NCBI RefSeq assembly: GCF_003205195.1
Contig: NZ_QJRY01000012.1
Span: forward strand, 21,382 to 85,381
From: Peteryoungia wuzhouensis
GTDB lineage: Bacteria; Pseudomonadota; Alphaproteobacteria; Rhizobiales; Rhizobiaceae
Direction: 5' to 3'
DNA length: 64,000 nucleotides
Position 1 is the stretch's first letter. Each line of letters begins with the position of its first letter. Positions 17,344-26,235 of this stretch are shown in pieces. The notes beneath the pieces were generated by a model, which had not been told where the DNA came from, did not search any database, and saw only the letters and a list, made by a program, of their open reading frames with translations. Made by a program: the position numbers and the translations under genes.

Positions 17344-20300
17344 TCAACCGAAGCGGAAGCTGGAGAGGCCAAACGGACGTTCGATCGCCGGGCGACCATT
17401 TTCCAGAGGTTCTTCCATTGCATCGACGGCGATCGGCGTGCCGGGAGCCTCAAGCCGGAAAGGCCCGCGCCGTCCAGCGGCCTCGGAAAGTCTGAGAACA
17501 TAATTCTCGCCCTCGTCAGACGGTTTCAGCGCGTGGAACCGGGCCTGCTGGCCGGCAAAGGTCACGGGGCGGATTTCGTATGGACCATCGCTGCTCGCAG
17601 GCACGAAGCGCAGTGGGTCTGCCACCAGATCCGCCTGCGCCTGCACGGTTTCGCTCCACCACCGGCCATCATGGGGCATGATGGCATAGGTGAAGCGGTG
17701 ATGCCCCTCGTCGGCGAGCATGTCGGGATAGGTTGGTCCGCGCACGAGGCTCAGCGTCAACACATTGTTGCGTGCCGAGAACCCATACTTGTCGGCGGAA
17801 AGCAGCGCCGCCCCCCAATCCGTTTCGGACATTGAAACAAATCGATGGGCACTTCCCTCGAACTGCGCCCGTTGCCAACTCGTGTTGGCGTGGGTCGGTC
17901 TGCGAGTGACACCGACAGCCTGATCATACACGGCTTCGTCGGCATGAACTGTCACCGGGAATGCAGTCCGCAAATAGGTGCGCCGGTCGTGCCAGTCGAG
18001 ATCCGTGACGATCTCGAGCCGCGGCGCGTTGGACCAGAGACGCAGGCGCTGGACGATACGGCTGGCCGAATGACTCCGGGTGATCTTGATCTCGGCCAGA
18101 TGAGGACCATCAGCGCTGATGGTCATGCCATCCAGCGACAACCATTCTTCTTCCCCGAGTTCAAAACCCGGCTCGATGTCCCAGGCATCGAAGTTGCGCG
18201 GCAGGTCGTTCCGGTAGAGCAGAAGCCGATTGCCCGGCCCCGCCATGAGTTCACGTCCGGACGCCTTGTCGAAAAGGCTTTCGATGCGCCCATGTGCGTC
18301 GAGCCGGACGGTGACGAAGTCATTTTCCAGTCGGAAACAATCGCCCTCGACACTGGCTTTGGCCGTGCGCGCGGAAGGCTTCGAGACGAAACCAAGGGAA
18401 AGCGGCGACAGCGACTGGTCTATCGCGGCAACGAACCCGTCCTCCGTTGCCTGGGGTGCCAGCGATGCCGGAAGCGTATCGGCGCTTGCGATCTGGAATC
18501 CCGACTTTGAAGACCCGGAGAGATTGGCGACAAGCAGGCCTTCATCCGCTCCAGAGCGTCGCGCCGCCATCGCCGAAAGGCGATCCGTCACCACCGCTGC
18601 GGCACGGGCGACAACCGCCTCCAGTTCCGGTTCAGTCTGCTCATAGACCTCCCGGATGGACGAACCGGGCAGGATGTCATGGAACTGGTTCCGCAACATC
18701 ATTTGCCAGTCCGCCGACAGATCCGGCATGGCCGCATCTCCCCCGTCGAGCCGGTCGATCACGCTTGCGGCCTCTGCAGCAACCAGACCATATTCGGCAA
18801 GACGGTTGAGCTGCTTCGTGCGCCCCTGGGTCGTCAAAGTCGCACGATGATATTCAAGGTACAATTCGCCGGCCCAGACCGGCACGGCCAGCGACTTCGC
18901 CTGCTCGGCAAGCATTTCGATATAAGGCTCGATGGCCGCGTGCTCGATGTGTGGGATGGCCGGCATCGAATTGATGATCGGGATGCTCTCGATCTGGTCG
19001 GGATCAGGGCCGCCGCCGCCATCCCCCCATCCATAGGAGGCGATCACCGCATCCGTCATGTCCTTGGCGGAATGTTTGTCCCAGACCTCCTGAAGGGCTG
19101 CAGGCGTCATCAGCATGTTGTAGCCGTCATTGTCATAGGCATCGAACGTGTGGACCAGAACACGCGAACCGTCATTGCCCTGCCAATGGAACAGGCTGTC
19201 ATCCAGCTTGTTGGTCTCGTTCCAGGAGACCTTGATGGTCACCATCTTGTCGACACCGGCATGGAGCATGATCTGCGGCATGGCCGCCGTGAAGCCGAAG
19301 GTGTCGGGCAACCACGCTACCTTGCTTTCGATCGAAAACCTGTCGCGAAAATACCGCCGCCCGTGGATGAACTGCCGCAGGAAAGCCTCGGCGGAAGGCA
19401 TGTTGGTGTCACACTCCACCCACATGCCGCCGATCACCTCCCACCGCCCTTCGGCGATCCGGGCGCGGACCTGCTCGAAGAGCGCAGGGTCCTCTTCCTC
19501 GATATGACGATAATATAGCGCCGAGGATTGAAGGAAGCGGAAATCCGGGTGCTTCTCCATCAGCGAATTGACGCTGGCGAAGGTGCGATTGATCTTGCGC
19601 ACGGTCTCCGGTTGAGGCCAAAGCCAGGCATAGTCGATATGGGCATGACCGGTGGCAAGCACCTTGCCCTGCTTGGGATAGGCGCGACGCAGATCCGCCA
19701 GCAAAGCATCGAGCTTGACGGTTGCGGCGACCACCGTCGCCAGAGCCGCCTCACCGACGGGGGCCGGCTGATCCGTCGGCTCAAAGCTCCTTTCCCAGAT
19801 GTCGAGCGTCCAGTTACGGCTGGCGAGACGCGGACCGACCTCTGATGTGGCGGTCGGCAGCCGCAAGCCCGCAAGCGCAATCTCCCCCGCTTCGAAAAGG
19901 GCGCGCGCCAGTGCCTTGTCGCGTACGGTATCGGCTGTATTGCGCAACACCTCGATCCGGCGCCGCAATGCCCTCACCTCTGGATGGAAGAAATGCACCG
20001 CCGCCTCCCGGAGCACCGGCAGACGGTTTGGCACACCGAACAGACCGCGCGCGACAGACTGCGCTTCAATCGTAAAGGCCACACCCCGGGGGGCGTCGAA
20101 ACGCTTGTGGCGCTCGTTCCCGGCAAAGCTGTCGATCACCCGCCCCTCACCATCCAGCAGGCGGATGAGCGTTTCACCCCCGAAATCGAGGCGCAGCTCC
20201 ACACCCGGCCCCTCGGGCAAGGTAACCGGCCCATCGAGAAGGAAACGATGCACACCAAACCGATCCGCCCAACCATCGCCGGTCGCAACCACAGCCTCGC

Positions 20301-20439
20301 CACCCGCGGGGGAGACTTCTCTTATAGGCCCCAGCGGCTGAAAGGCGCGAGTTTCGAAGGCCCCCAATTCGTCGGCCCAGACCTCCATGTGGCGGGAAAG
20401 CTGCTCAAGGTTGCGCTGGCGATCGCGATAGGATTTCAT
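17344..20439 (-). CDS. Alpha-mannosidase, glycoside hydrolase family 38
   Basis: A 1031-residue GH38 enzyme without signal peptide, hence cytoplasmic. The N-terminal beta domain occupies about the first 250 residues. The catalytic domain opens GHAHIDYAWLWPQ, with zinc ligands His265 (or His267) and Asp269. The nucleophile is Asp379 in AWLPDTFGF. The family's mid domain and the C-terminal beta-sandwich (VDAMEEPLENGRPAIERPFGLSSFRFG at the end) are complete, and the length is normal. MKSYRDRQRNLEQL is chosen as start because GGAG lies 8 bases upstream; the frame is open 8 codons further. It is divergent from an ABC uptake operon and shares the locus with a ROK regulator, sugar isomerase, oxidoreductase and kinase. 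Hydrolysis of an imported alpha-mannoside is the likely role. Confidence 0.92.
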   Translation of the reverse strand: MKSYRDRQRNLEQLSRHMEVWADELGAFETRAFQPLGPIREVSPAGGEAVVATGDGWADRFGVHRFLLDGPVTLPEGPGVELRLDFGGETLIRLLDGEGRVIDSFAGNERHKRFDAPRGVAFTIEAQSVARGLFGVPNRLPVLREAAVHFFHPEVRALRRRIEVLRNTADTVRDKALARALFEAGEIALAGLRLPTATSEVGPRLASRNWTLDIWERSFEPTDQPAPVGEAALATVVAATVKLDALLADLRRAYPKQGKVLATGHAHIDYAWLWPQPETVRKINRTFASVNSLMEKHPDFRFLQSSALYYRHIEEEDPALFEQVRARIAEGRWEVIGGMWVECDTNMPSAEAFLRQFIHGRRYFRDRFSIESKVAWLPDTFGFTAAMPQIMLHAGVDKMVTIKVSWNETNKLDDSLFHWQGNDGSRVLVHTFDAYDNDGYNMLMTPAALQEVWDKHSAKDMTDAVIASYGWGDGGGGPDPDQIESIPIINSMPAIPHIEHAAIEPYIEMLAEQAKSLAVPVWAGELYLEYHRATLTTQGRTKQLNRLAEYGLVAAEAASVIDRLDGGDAAMPDLSADWQMMLRNQFHDILPGSSIREVYEQTEPELEAVVARAAAVVTDRLSAMAARRSGADEGLLVANLSGSSKSGFQIASADTLPASLAPQATEDGFVAAIDQSLSPLSLGFVSKPSARTAKASVEGDCFRLENDFVTVRLDAHGRIESLFDKASGRELMAGPGNRLLLYRNDLPRNFDAWDIEPGFELGEEEWLSLDGMTISADGPHLAEIKITRSHSASRIVQRLRLWSNAPRLEIVTDLDWHDRRTYLRTAFPVTVHADEAVYDQAVGVTRRPTHANTSWQRAQFEGSAHRFVSMSETDWGAALLSADKYGFSARNNVLTLSLVRGPTYPDMLADEGHHRFTYAIMPHDGRWWSETVQAQADLVADPLRFVPASSDGPYEIRPVTFAGQQARFHALKPSDEGENYVLRLSEAAGRRGPFRLEAPGTPIAVDAMEEPLENGRPAIERPFGLSSFRFG

Positions 20440-20895
20440 CAAGATGTCTCCGTGGGCCGGCATAGCGCCGGATTATTTAATCCCTTTCGATGATTAAACA
20501 CGTCGCTCGCCGTGGTGCAAGCTCTCCCACGCGGCCGACCATGCCATCCTTGTGCTTCCCACCGCAGAAGATGAAAGCAGGATATTTCGAAAAGTCTGTT
20601 TTTATTCATACGTTTAATGCCAGAGAAAGCAAGCTTTCAGAACTGCGTGTAGCGTGAAATCCGACCTCCTGCCCTGCGATATCGCCGCATCTTCTCAAAG
20701 CCGGCACCCCACCACATCACCCTTTTGCGGCATCCGCCACGAACAGATGGCCTGCTTGACAGCTCCAATATAATTCACAATAAGTATTTAAAAGGGAACG
20801 GGGGAAAAGGCGGTAACGTCACATTCCCTGGAGTGTGGGAACGAGGCCATGCTGCAAGAAAAACTGCAGATGGCCGGTACAAAAGGAGGATTTTC
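20440..20895. other. Divergent promoter region between alpha-mannosidase and ABC operon
   Basis: The region of about 450 bases contains no gene that I can support. It is AT-richer than its flanks at 20470-20500, 20580-20630 and 20765-20800. TTGACA at 20756-20761 and a perfect TATAAT at 20769-20774 are both present, but only 7 bases apart, so they cannot form one promoter. TTGACA with AATAAG at 20779-20784 (17-base spacer) is an alternative. Confidence 0.5.
20476..20498. promoter_or_regulatory. Operator candidate in front of the alpha-mannosidase gene
   Basis: TTTAATC and GATTAAA form a perfect 7-bp inverted repeat around a 9-base centre, 37 bases upstream of the mannosidase start. AT-rich arms with a spacer of this size resemble ROK/NagC-type sites, and a ROK regulator is encoded in this locus. 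Assignment to that regulator is inference. Confidence 0.4.
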
Positions 20896-22059
20896 ATGAC
20901 TTTACCGACCAGCATGGACAGACGCGACTTCCTGAAATTTTCCGCAGCGGGCGTCGCCATCGCTGCCGCCGGCGGCTTCAAGGTGACCGTCGCAGAGGCT
21001 GCCGAGGGTGTCCTCGATATCTTCTTCAACTCGGACACCAATATCATTGACTTCTGGACGAACGTCATCAAGCCCGGCTTCGAGGCCGCCAACAGCGGCG
21101 TAACGCTGAACCTGGTGCCAGGCGGCGGCGGCTCCGGCGTCAACGCTCTGGCCGATCGCGCCATGGCCGCGTTCCAGGCCAAGAAGGATCCTCAGGTCGA
21201 CCTGCTTGAGGCAACCTCCCCCTTCTATCCGGCCGGATCCATCGAAGCCGGTCTTTGGGTAAACTTCGAAACCGCTGGCCTGTCCAATTATGCCAAGGTC
21301 AATCCGGTCACCATGCAGTCGCCCTTCCTGCTGCCCTATCGCGGTTCGCAGGTCGTGCTGATGTACAATGCAGACCTGGTGAAGGACGTGCCCACCTCCT
21401 TCCCGGCGCTTATCGAGTGGATCAAGGCCAATCCCGGCAAATTCGCCTATGCTCGCCCCGACCTCGGCGATTCCGGTGCCTGCTTCGTGGAACGCGCCCT
21501 GCAGGAAGTCACCGGCAAGAAGCCGGAACTCTTCCTCCCGGAAAACTACACGGATGAATACGCCAACCCGATGTTCGAGAAGCTCTGGCCGCTCCTCCAG
21601 GAGATCAAGCCGGCCTTGTTCAACGGTGGCGAATACACATCCGGGAACACCGCTTCCATCCAGCTTCTCGCTTCCGGCGCGATTTCGATGACGGTTGCGT
21701 GGTCGGACATGGCGTTGCAGGCGATGAGCCAGGGCGTGGTTCCGGAAACGACCGCCGTTGCGCAATTGCAGGATCTGGCCTTCACCGGCGGCTTCTCCGG
21801 CGTCGTCGTGCCGAGCGTCGCCCTGAACAAGGACACTGCGATCAAGCTCTGCGATTACATCATTTCGGCCGAAGTCCAGGAAAAGGTCGTCACCGATCTT
21901 GGCGGCTTCCCCTCCATCGGCTGGGAAAACCTGTCCAAGGAACTCCAGGAGAAGTTCTCGAAGGTGGCTCCAAAGTCCATCCCGGTCTTCCCCGGCACCT
22001 GGGAGCCAAAGCTTTTCGAAGGCTGGTATCGCAACGTCGCCTCCGACATTGCGCGATAA
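20896..22059 (+). CDS. ABC transporter substrate-binding protein with Tat signal
   Basis: A 387-residue binding protein (SBP family 1 type). The N-terminus MTLPTSMDRRDFLKFSAAGVAIAAAGG contains a twin-arginine motif (DRRDFLK, 8-14), so it is exported folded. The start at 20896 is set by AAAAGGAGGA ending 5 bases upstream; the frame is open 57 codons further. The mature part begins GVLDIFFNSDTNIIDFWTNVIKPGFEAANSGVTLNLVPGGGGSG. It resembles binding proteins of iron/polyamine/phosphonate-type importers more than classical CUT1 sugar binders. The genes after it are two permeases and an ATPase in tight order. Context suggests a glycoside or sugar ligand, but the protein class does not prove it. Confidence 0.88.
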   Translation: MTLPTSMDRRDFLKFSAAGVAIAAAGGFKVTVAEAAEGVLDIFFNSDTNIIDFWTNVIKPGFEAANSGVTLNLVPGGGGSGVNALADRAMAAFQAKKDPQVDLLEATSPFYPAGSIEAGLWVNFETAGLSNYAKVNPVTMQSPFLLPYRGSQVVLMYNADLVKDVPTSFPALIEWIKANPGKFAYARPDLGDSGACFVERALQEVTGKKPELFLPENYTDEYANPMFEKLWPLLQEIKPALFNGGEYTSGNTASIQLLASGAISMTVAWSDMALQAMSQGVVPETTAVAQLQDLAFTGGFSGVVVPSVALNKDTAIKLCDYIISAEVQEKVVTDLGGFPSIGWENLSKELQEKFSKVAPKSIPVFPGTWEPKLFEGWYRNVASDIAR

Positions 22060-22068
22060 GGACTGGTC

Positions 22069-22929
22069 ATGGCCGGGACGAACAAGACGGACAAGATCGA
22101 CTGGCTGGGTTACGGCTTCATCGCCATTCCCGTGATGGCGATCGTCATCTTTCTGTTCTATCCCGCCGCCCTTGCTATTTTCGGGACGCTCTTTCACCAG
22201 CGTCCCGAAGGTGGGGTGGGACTGGACTTCTCGAGTTATGTCTTTTTCTTCACCGACCCCTACAGCCTTGCAAACCTGTTTCGCACGCTGTGGACGACAG
22301 TTGCGGCTCTGGTCTTGATCATCGCCGTGAACCTGCCGATCGCTCTTTACATGCGCTTCACCAAGGGCTGGCTCGCAGCTTTGATCCAGGGCCTCGCACT
22401 CTTTCCGATGTTCGTGCCCGGCATCATTATCTGCTACGCGCTCATCCGCTATCTCGGGCCGAATGGATGGCTGCAGAGCCTGCTCGCCTCTATCGGCTTC
22501 ACCCACTATGCCTCCCCGATCACGACCCCCTGGGGGCCGGTGATCGGGCTGATCTGGGACGGCATGCCGATGACGCTGCTGATCCTGATTTCCGGACTGT
22601 CAACGATTTCGGATGCCTCGATTGAGGCGGCCAAGGATGTCGGCGCGAGCAGGCTGCGGCTCTTCCGCTCGATTATCCTGCCTCAGATCAGCCATTCGAT
22701 CCTGATCGTCTCGGCCCTCAATTTCCTGGGCTTCTTCGGCCAGGTCCTGATGCCTTTCATGCTCGGACCGACCAACCCGGAAATGATGGGCCCGTTCATG
22801 CTGCGCACCTTCGTTTCGGTCCGAGATCCCCTGCAGGCGGCAACTCAGGCGACGATCACTTTTCTGATCTGCTCGCTCGCCGGTCTGGTCTACATACGCT
22901 CGCTGGCCGCGCGCAAAGAGGAGCGCTGA
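22069..22929 (+). CDS. ABC transporter permease (first of pair)
   Basis: A 286-residue inner-membrane permease with six predicted helices. The EAA loop is EAAKDVGASRLRLFRSIILPQISHSI. The type is that of the iron/polyamine/2-aminoethylphosphonate importers (binding-protein-dependent transport, MetI-like fold). It starts 9 bases after the binding-protein stop with AAGGAC upstream. The stop is followed after one base by the next permease ATG, so the two are coupled and form a heterodimer. Confidence 0.92.
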   Translation: MAGTNKTDKIDWLGYGFIAIPVMAIVIFLFYPAALAIFGTLFHQRPEGGVGLDFSSYVFFFTDPYSLANLFRTLWTTVAALVLIIAVNLPIALYMRFTKGWLAALIQGLALFPMFVPGIIICYALIRYLGPNGWLQSLLASIGFTHYASPITTPWGPVIGLIWDGMPMTLLILISGLSTISDASIEAAKDVGASRLRLFRSIILPQISHSILIVSALNFLGFFGQVLMPFMLGPTNPEMMGPFMLRTFVSVRDPLQAATQATITFLICSLAGLVYIRSLAARKEER

Positions 22930-22930
22930 T

Positions 22931-23743
22931 ATGTTCACGAACCGGCGCAATGACGTCTTCGGACCGTTGATTCTGATCTTTCTCGTCTTCTTTATCGTGC
23001 TGCCGGTCGCAACCGTCTTCCTCTGGGCATTCGCCGAGCAATGGTTCTACCCCTCGGTGCTTCCGACACGATGGGGATTGCGGTTCTGGGAGCAGCTTGT
23101 GTCCCGTCCGGAGGTCTGGCAGGCCTTTGTCACCTCGATCCAGCTATCGACGACGGTGACAGTGCTGTCTGCGGTGATCTGCCTGCCCGCTGCCTACGCC
23201 TTTGCGCGCATGGACTTCCCCGGCAAGTCGGCCTTCATGATGTCCTTCCTGATGGCCAATGCGTTTCCGCGTTTCGCGCTCATCGTCTCGATCGCCGTCT
23301 TATTCCTGACCCTCGACCTGGTCGGTACCTTCCAGGGCGTCGTCATCATCCAGTTTCTCAACACCCTGCTGCTGATGATCTGGCTGCCGAGCGCCGCCTT
23401 CCGCGCCATACCGCGCGAAACGGAGGAAGCCGCGCGGGATGTCGGTGCTTCGCCCTTGCGTGTCTTCTGGCACATCACGCTTCCCCAGGCGTTTCCGACG
23501 ATCGCAGCCGCCCTTCTGATGACCTTCGTCTGGACCTTCTACGAAACAGAAGGCGCCTGGCTGGTTGGCGCGCCGCGCATCCGCACCATGCCGCTGCTGA
23601 TGATGTCGATGATCAACAACCAACTCGTCGTGCAATACGGCGCAGTGCTCTCTGTGATGTTATGGGTTCCCTCGCTGGTCGCCATCCTTCTGGCCCGGCG
23701 CGTGATCGGCGGCGACGCCTTTGCCAAGGGCCTCGGTGGCTGA
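22931..23743 (+). CDS. ABC transporter permease (second of pair)
   Basis: A 270-residue partner permease, also with six helices. The EAA loop is EAARDVGASPLRVFWHITLPQAFPTI. The ribosome site GAGGAG lies inside the end of the preceding gene, one base before which translation stops, a typical coupling arrangement. It is followed after 32 bases by the ATPase gene. Confidence 0.92.
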   Translation: MFTNRRNDVFGPLILIFLVFFIVLPVATVFLWAFAEQWFYPSVLPTRWGLRFWEQLVSRPEVWQAFVTSIQLSTTVTVLSAVICLPAAYAFARMDFPGKSAFMMSFLMANAFPRFALIVSIAVLFLTLDLVGTFQGVVIIQFLNTLLLMIWLPSAAFRAIPRETEEAARDVGASPLRVFWHITLPQAFPTIAAALLMTFVWTFYETEGAWLVGAPRIRTMPLLMMSMINNQLVVQYGAVLSVMLWVPSLVAILLARRVIGGDAFAKGLGG

Positions 23744-23775
23744 TGTTCATTCTTTCCTCTCAAGGCTCATGATCC

Positions 23776-24816
23776 ATGTCCACGCTTGATCTCATCGACG
23801 TCACGAAGACCTACAGCATCGTGACCGCCATCGAGCCGCTGTCGCTCAAGATCGGTGATGGCGAACTGGTCTGCCTTCTCGGTCCGTCCGGCTCCGGCAA
23901 GTCAACCTTGCTGAGGATCATCGGCGGCTTCGAGACGCCGACTGCGGGCAAGGTCTTGATCGATGGCGTCGATGTCGCCTTCGACCCGCCAGAGAAGCGG
24001 CCAACGGCCATGGTGTTCCAGAGCCACGCCCTTTGGCAGCATATGAGCGTTTTCGAGAACATTGCCTTCGGCCTCAAGCTGCGCGGCTTCAGCAAGGCGG
24101 ATATCCGCCGCAAGGTGGAAGCAGGGCTCTCCCTTGTCGGTCTTCAGGACTATGCCAACCGTCGGCCGAGCCAGCTTTCGGGCGGCCAGCGCCAACGCGT
24201 CGCCATTGCCCGTTGCGTCGTTCTGGAGCCGAAGATCCTGCTGATGGACGAGCCCTTCGCCAGCCTCGACCAACATCTCCGCGACCGGTTGCGCGAGGAA
24301 GTGCGCCAGATCCAGAAGACCCTCGGCATCACCACCGTCTTTGTCACCCACGGTCAGGATGAAGCGCTGTCCGTCGCCGACCGCATCGTGGTGATGAGCA
24401 TGGGGCGCATCGAACAGGTCGGCACGCCGGGCGAGATCTACGCCACGCCGGCGACCCCCTTCGTCGCTGGTTTTATCGGTGACATGAACATGGTGCCGGT
24501 GACCGTTTCGAACGGTTTCGTTGACATCGGCGGCATTTCACTGCCGGCCCCTTTGCCGGAGGGACCTGCGACATTGGCCGTACGACCGGAAGATATCGTT
24601 CTGGGCAAAGCCGATACGGCAGCGGCGGCAAACATTATCCGCATCGTCAACTATGGCTCGTTCATCAAGGTGACCGCGTCCTTGAACGGCCTTCAATGGA
24701 AGGTACAAGCCCCGAAGACGGCGTCGATTGCGGAGGGCGCCACCCTGTCGCTGTCCGTTGTCCGCTACCAGATTTTCCGCGATGATCGGGTCGTATTCCG
24801 GTCTGACGACGCCTGA
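23776..24816 (+). CDS. ABC transporter ATP-binding protein (PotA/FbpC type)
   Basis: A 346-residue ATPase with Walker A GPSGSGKST (36-44), signature LSGGQRQR and Walker B ILLMDEPFASLD. The switch region is VFVTHGQDEALSVADRI, where HGQDEA replaces the common HDQEEA. A TOBE-type beta domain follows from about residue 245 (RPEDIVLGKADT). It energises the two permeases encoded just upstream and closes the operon. The downstream gene (ROK regulator) converges from the other strand about 100 bases on; I see no clear terminator in between. Confidence 0.94.
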   Translation: MSTLDLIDVTKTYSIVTAIEPLSLKIGDGELVCLLGPSGSGKSTLLRIIGGFETPTAGKVLIDGVDVAFDPPEKRPTAMVFQSHALWQHMSVFENIAFGLKLRGFSKADIRRKVEAGLSLVGLQDYANRRPSQLSGGQRQRVAIARCVVLEPKILLMDEPFASLDQHLRDRLREEVRQIQKTLGITTVFVTHGQDEALSVADRIVVMSMGRIEQVGTPGEIYATPATPFVAGFIGDMNMVPVTVSNGFVDIGGISLPAPLPEGPATLAVRPEDIVLGKADTAAAANIIRIVNYGSFIKVTASLNGLQWKVQAPKTASIAEGATLSLSVVRYQIFRDDRVVFRSDDA

Positions 24817-24917
24817 CCCGGCACATCTGCGCAGATTCCCCAGACGTCACAGTCAGGCCGACATGAAGGCCGACCTGCGCGCGGTCGCAATCCGCAGGCG
24901 CGCAGAAGTCCGTCTCG

Positions 24918-26216
24918 TCACACGCCCCCGCTGGAAATCTCGAACGGCCGCACGTCTGCGAGATTTTGCCGAATATAGAGATGGCGGAAATTGTGGCTGG
25001 TGTTGACGAAGATCGGCAGCATGGCAGCCCCCGTGACGGCGGCATCTTCGCTGAGCCTTGCCGTCACAAGGCGCGGATGGACACGATCGTGCCGGGCCGC
25101 CGGAGTCGGGCGAAGCGGATAGGCACGGTCAACCAACCGCTCGATCAGCGGTTGCGGCAAAGCACCACCGACAGCGATGAAGGCCGGATCATACATGACT
25201 TCAATGATCGCGACGACATCACGCATCAGCCGCGCAGCCGAGGCGAGCCAGTCCATCAATCTGTGGTCCCTGATGGCAAGCAGATTGAGTATTTGCTCCG
25301 GCTCCGGATTGAGGCCAAGCCCGCAGGCGAGGCCAAGCCCGCCGATGGAAATCAACCCGCCCTGCGCCGTCGTTTCATCCGGCGTTTCCGGCCAGGTCTG
25401 CGATCCACCGAGGCCGGCAAAAGGAAGCAGACCGATCTCACCGGCAGCGCCCCCCACGCCCTTGTAGGGGTAACCGTCAATGATCAGGCCGGCGCCGGAG
25501 CCGTGGCCTATGTAGTAGTATACGAAGGTTGCTTCCTGCGTGTCCGGCCTGTGAATGCGTTCACCAATGGCCGCGGCCGTCGCATCATTCTCCACGAGCA
25601 CCGGAAATCCCGTCAGCCGCTGAAGTTCGTCCGCAAAGGGAAAGTCCCGCCACGCCTGCCAGTGCCGCATGGAGAAATCGAATTCGTCCCCAGCCGATCC
25701 GAAGGTCGGCAACACCAACCCGACACCCCAGACATGCTGCGCCGGCAGGCCATGTTCGGCGAGCAGGTTCGGCAATACCGTCGCAAGCTCACGAACGGCA
25801 GCAGCCGGATCGCTGGTATCGACACGCGCGATGCGCCGGGCCCGCTCCTTGCGGGTCAGGTCGAACACCAGGATGTTACAAAAATTCTGGTCGAGATGGA
25901 CGCCGATCGAGAAACCGGCTTCCGCATTCGGCTCCAGGTAGATCTGCGGCTGGCCGCGCATGCCGGACGACCGCCCGGCTTCCACGATCAGGCCCTGCTC
26001 GAGCAGTTCGCGGGTGATCGACGAAATGGTCTGCGGTTTCAACCCGATGATCGAGGCGATCTCGACCCGGCTGATCGGGCCGCGTTGAAAAATCGTCTCG
26101 AAGACGAGGCGCCGGTTGTGAATGCGGGCATCCTCGATACGGCTGCCTGCAATACGTGCCTCGCCTTCGTCCGAACTCGGACCGGAGCTTGCCCCGGTCT
26201 GATTCAAATTCGCCAT
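24918..26216 (-). CDS. ROK family transcriptional regulator with degenerate kinase/zinc motif
   Basis: A 432-residue regulator. A winged helix is at about 34-80 (HNRRLVFETIFQRGPISRVEIASIIGLKPQTISSITRELLEQGLIVEAG). The actin-like ROK fold follows, with IGVHLDQNFCNILVFDL, VENDATAAAIGE and YYIGHGSGAGLIIDGYPYKGVGGAAGEIG. The zinc site that ROK proteins normally carry after GEIGH (CxCGxxGC) is absent; here the segment reads GLLPFAGLGGSQTWPE. That suggests loss of catalysis and a pure sensor role. It lies 19 bases downstream of the sugar isomerase gene on the same strand. It probably controls the mannosidase/ABC transporter locus in response to a sugar or sugar phosphate. Confidence 0.9.
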   Translation of the reverse strand: MANLNQTGASSGPSSDEGEARIAGSRIEDARIHNRRLVFETIFQRGPISRVEIASIIGLKPQTISSITRELLEQGLIVEAGRSSGMRGQPQIYLEPNAEAGFSIGVHLDQNFCNILVFDLTRKERARRIARVDTSDPAAAVRELATVLPNLLAEHGLPAQHVWGVGLVLPTFGSAGDEFDFSMRHWQAWRDFPFADELQRLTGFPVLVENDATAAAIGERIHRPDTQEATFVYYYIGHGSGAGLIIDGYPYKGVGGAAGEIGLLPFAGLGGSQTWPETPDETTAQGGLISIGGLGLACGLGLNPEPEQILNLLAIRDHRLMDWLASAARLMRDVVAIIEVMYDPAFIAVGGALPQPLIERLVDRAYPLRPTPAARHDRVHPRLVTARLSEDAAVTGAAMLPIFVNTSHNFRHLYIRQNLADVRPFEISSGGV

Positions 26217-26235
26217 ATCAACCGCTTCCCGCCGA

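Noticed and set aside
20756..20774. TTGACA and TATAAT near the ABC operon as one promoter
   Set aside because: Only 7 bases separate the hexamers, far too few for one sigma-70 promoter; each might belong to a different promoter.
20902..22506. 534-codon open frame on the minus strand
   Set aside because: Antisense to the Tat-signal binding protein and first permease; rich in Asp/His/Arg without motifs.
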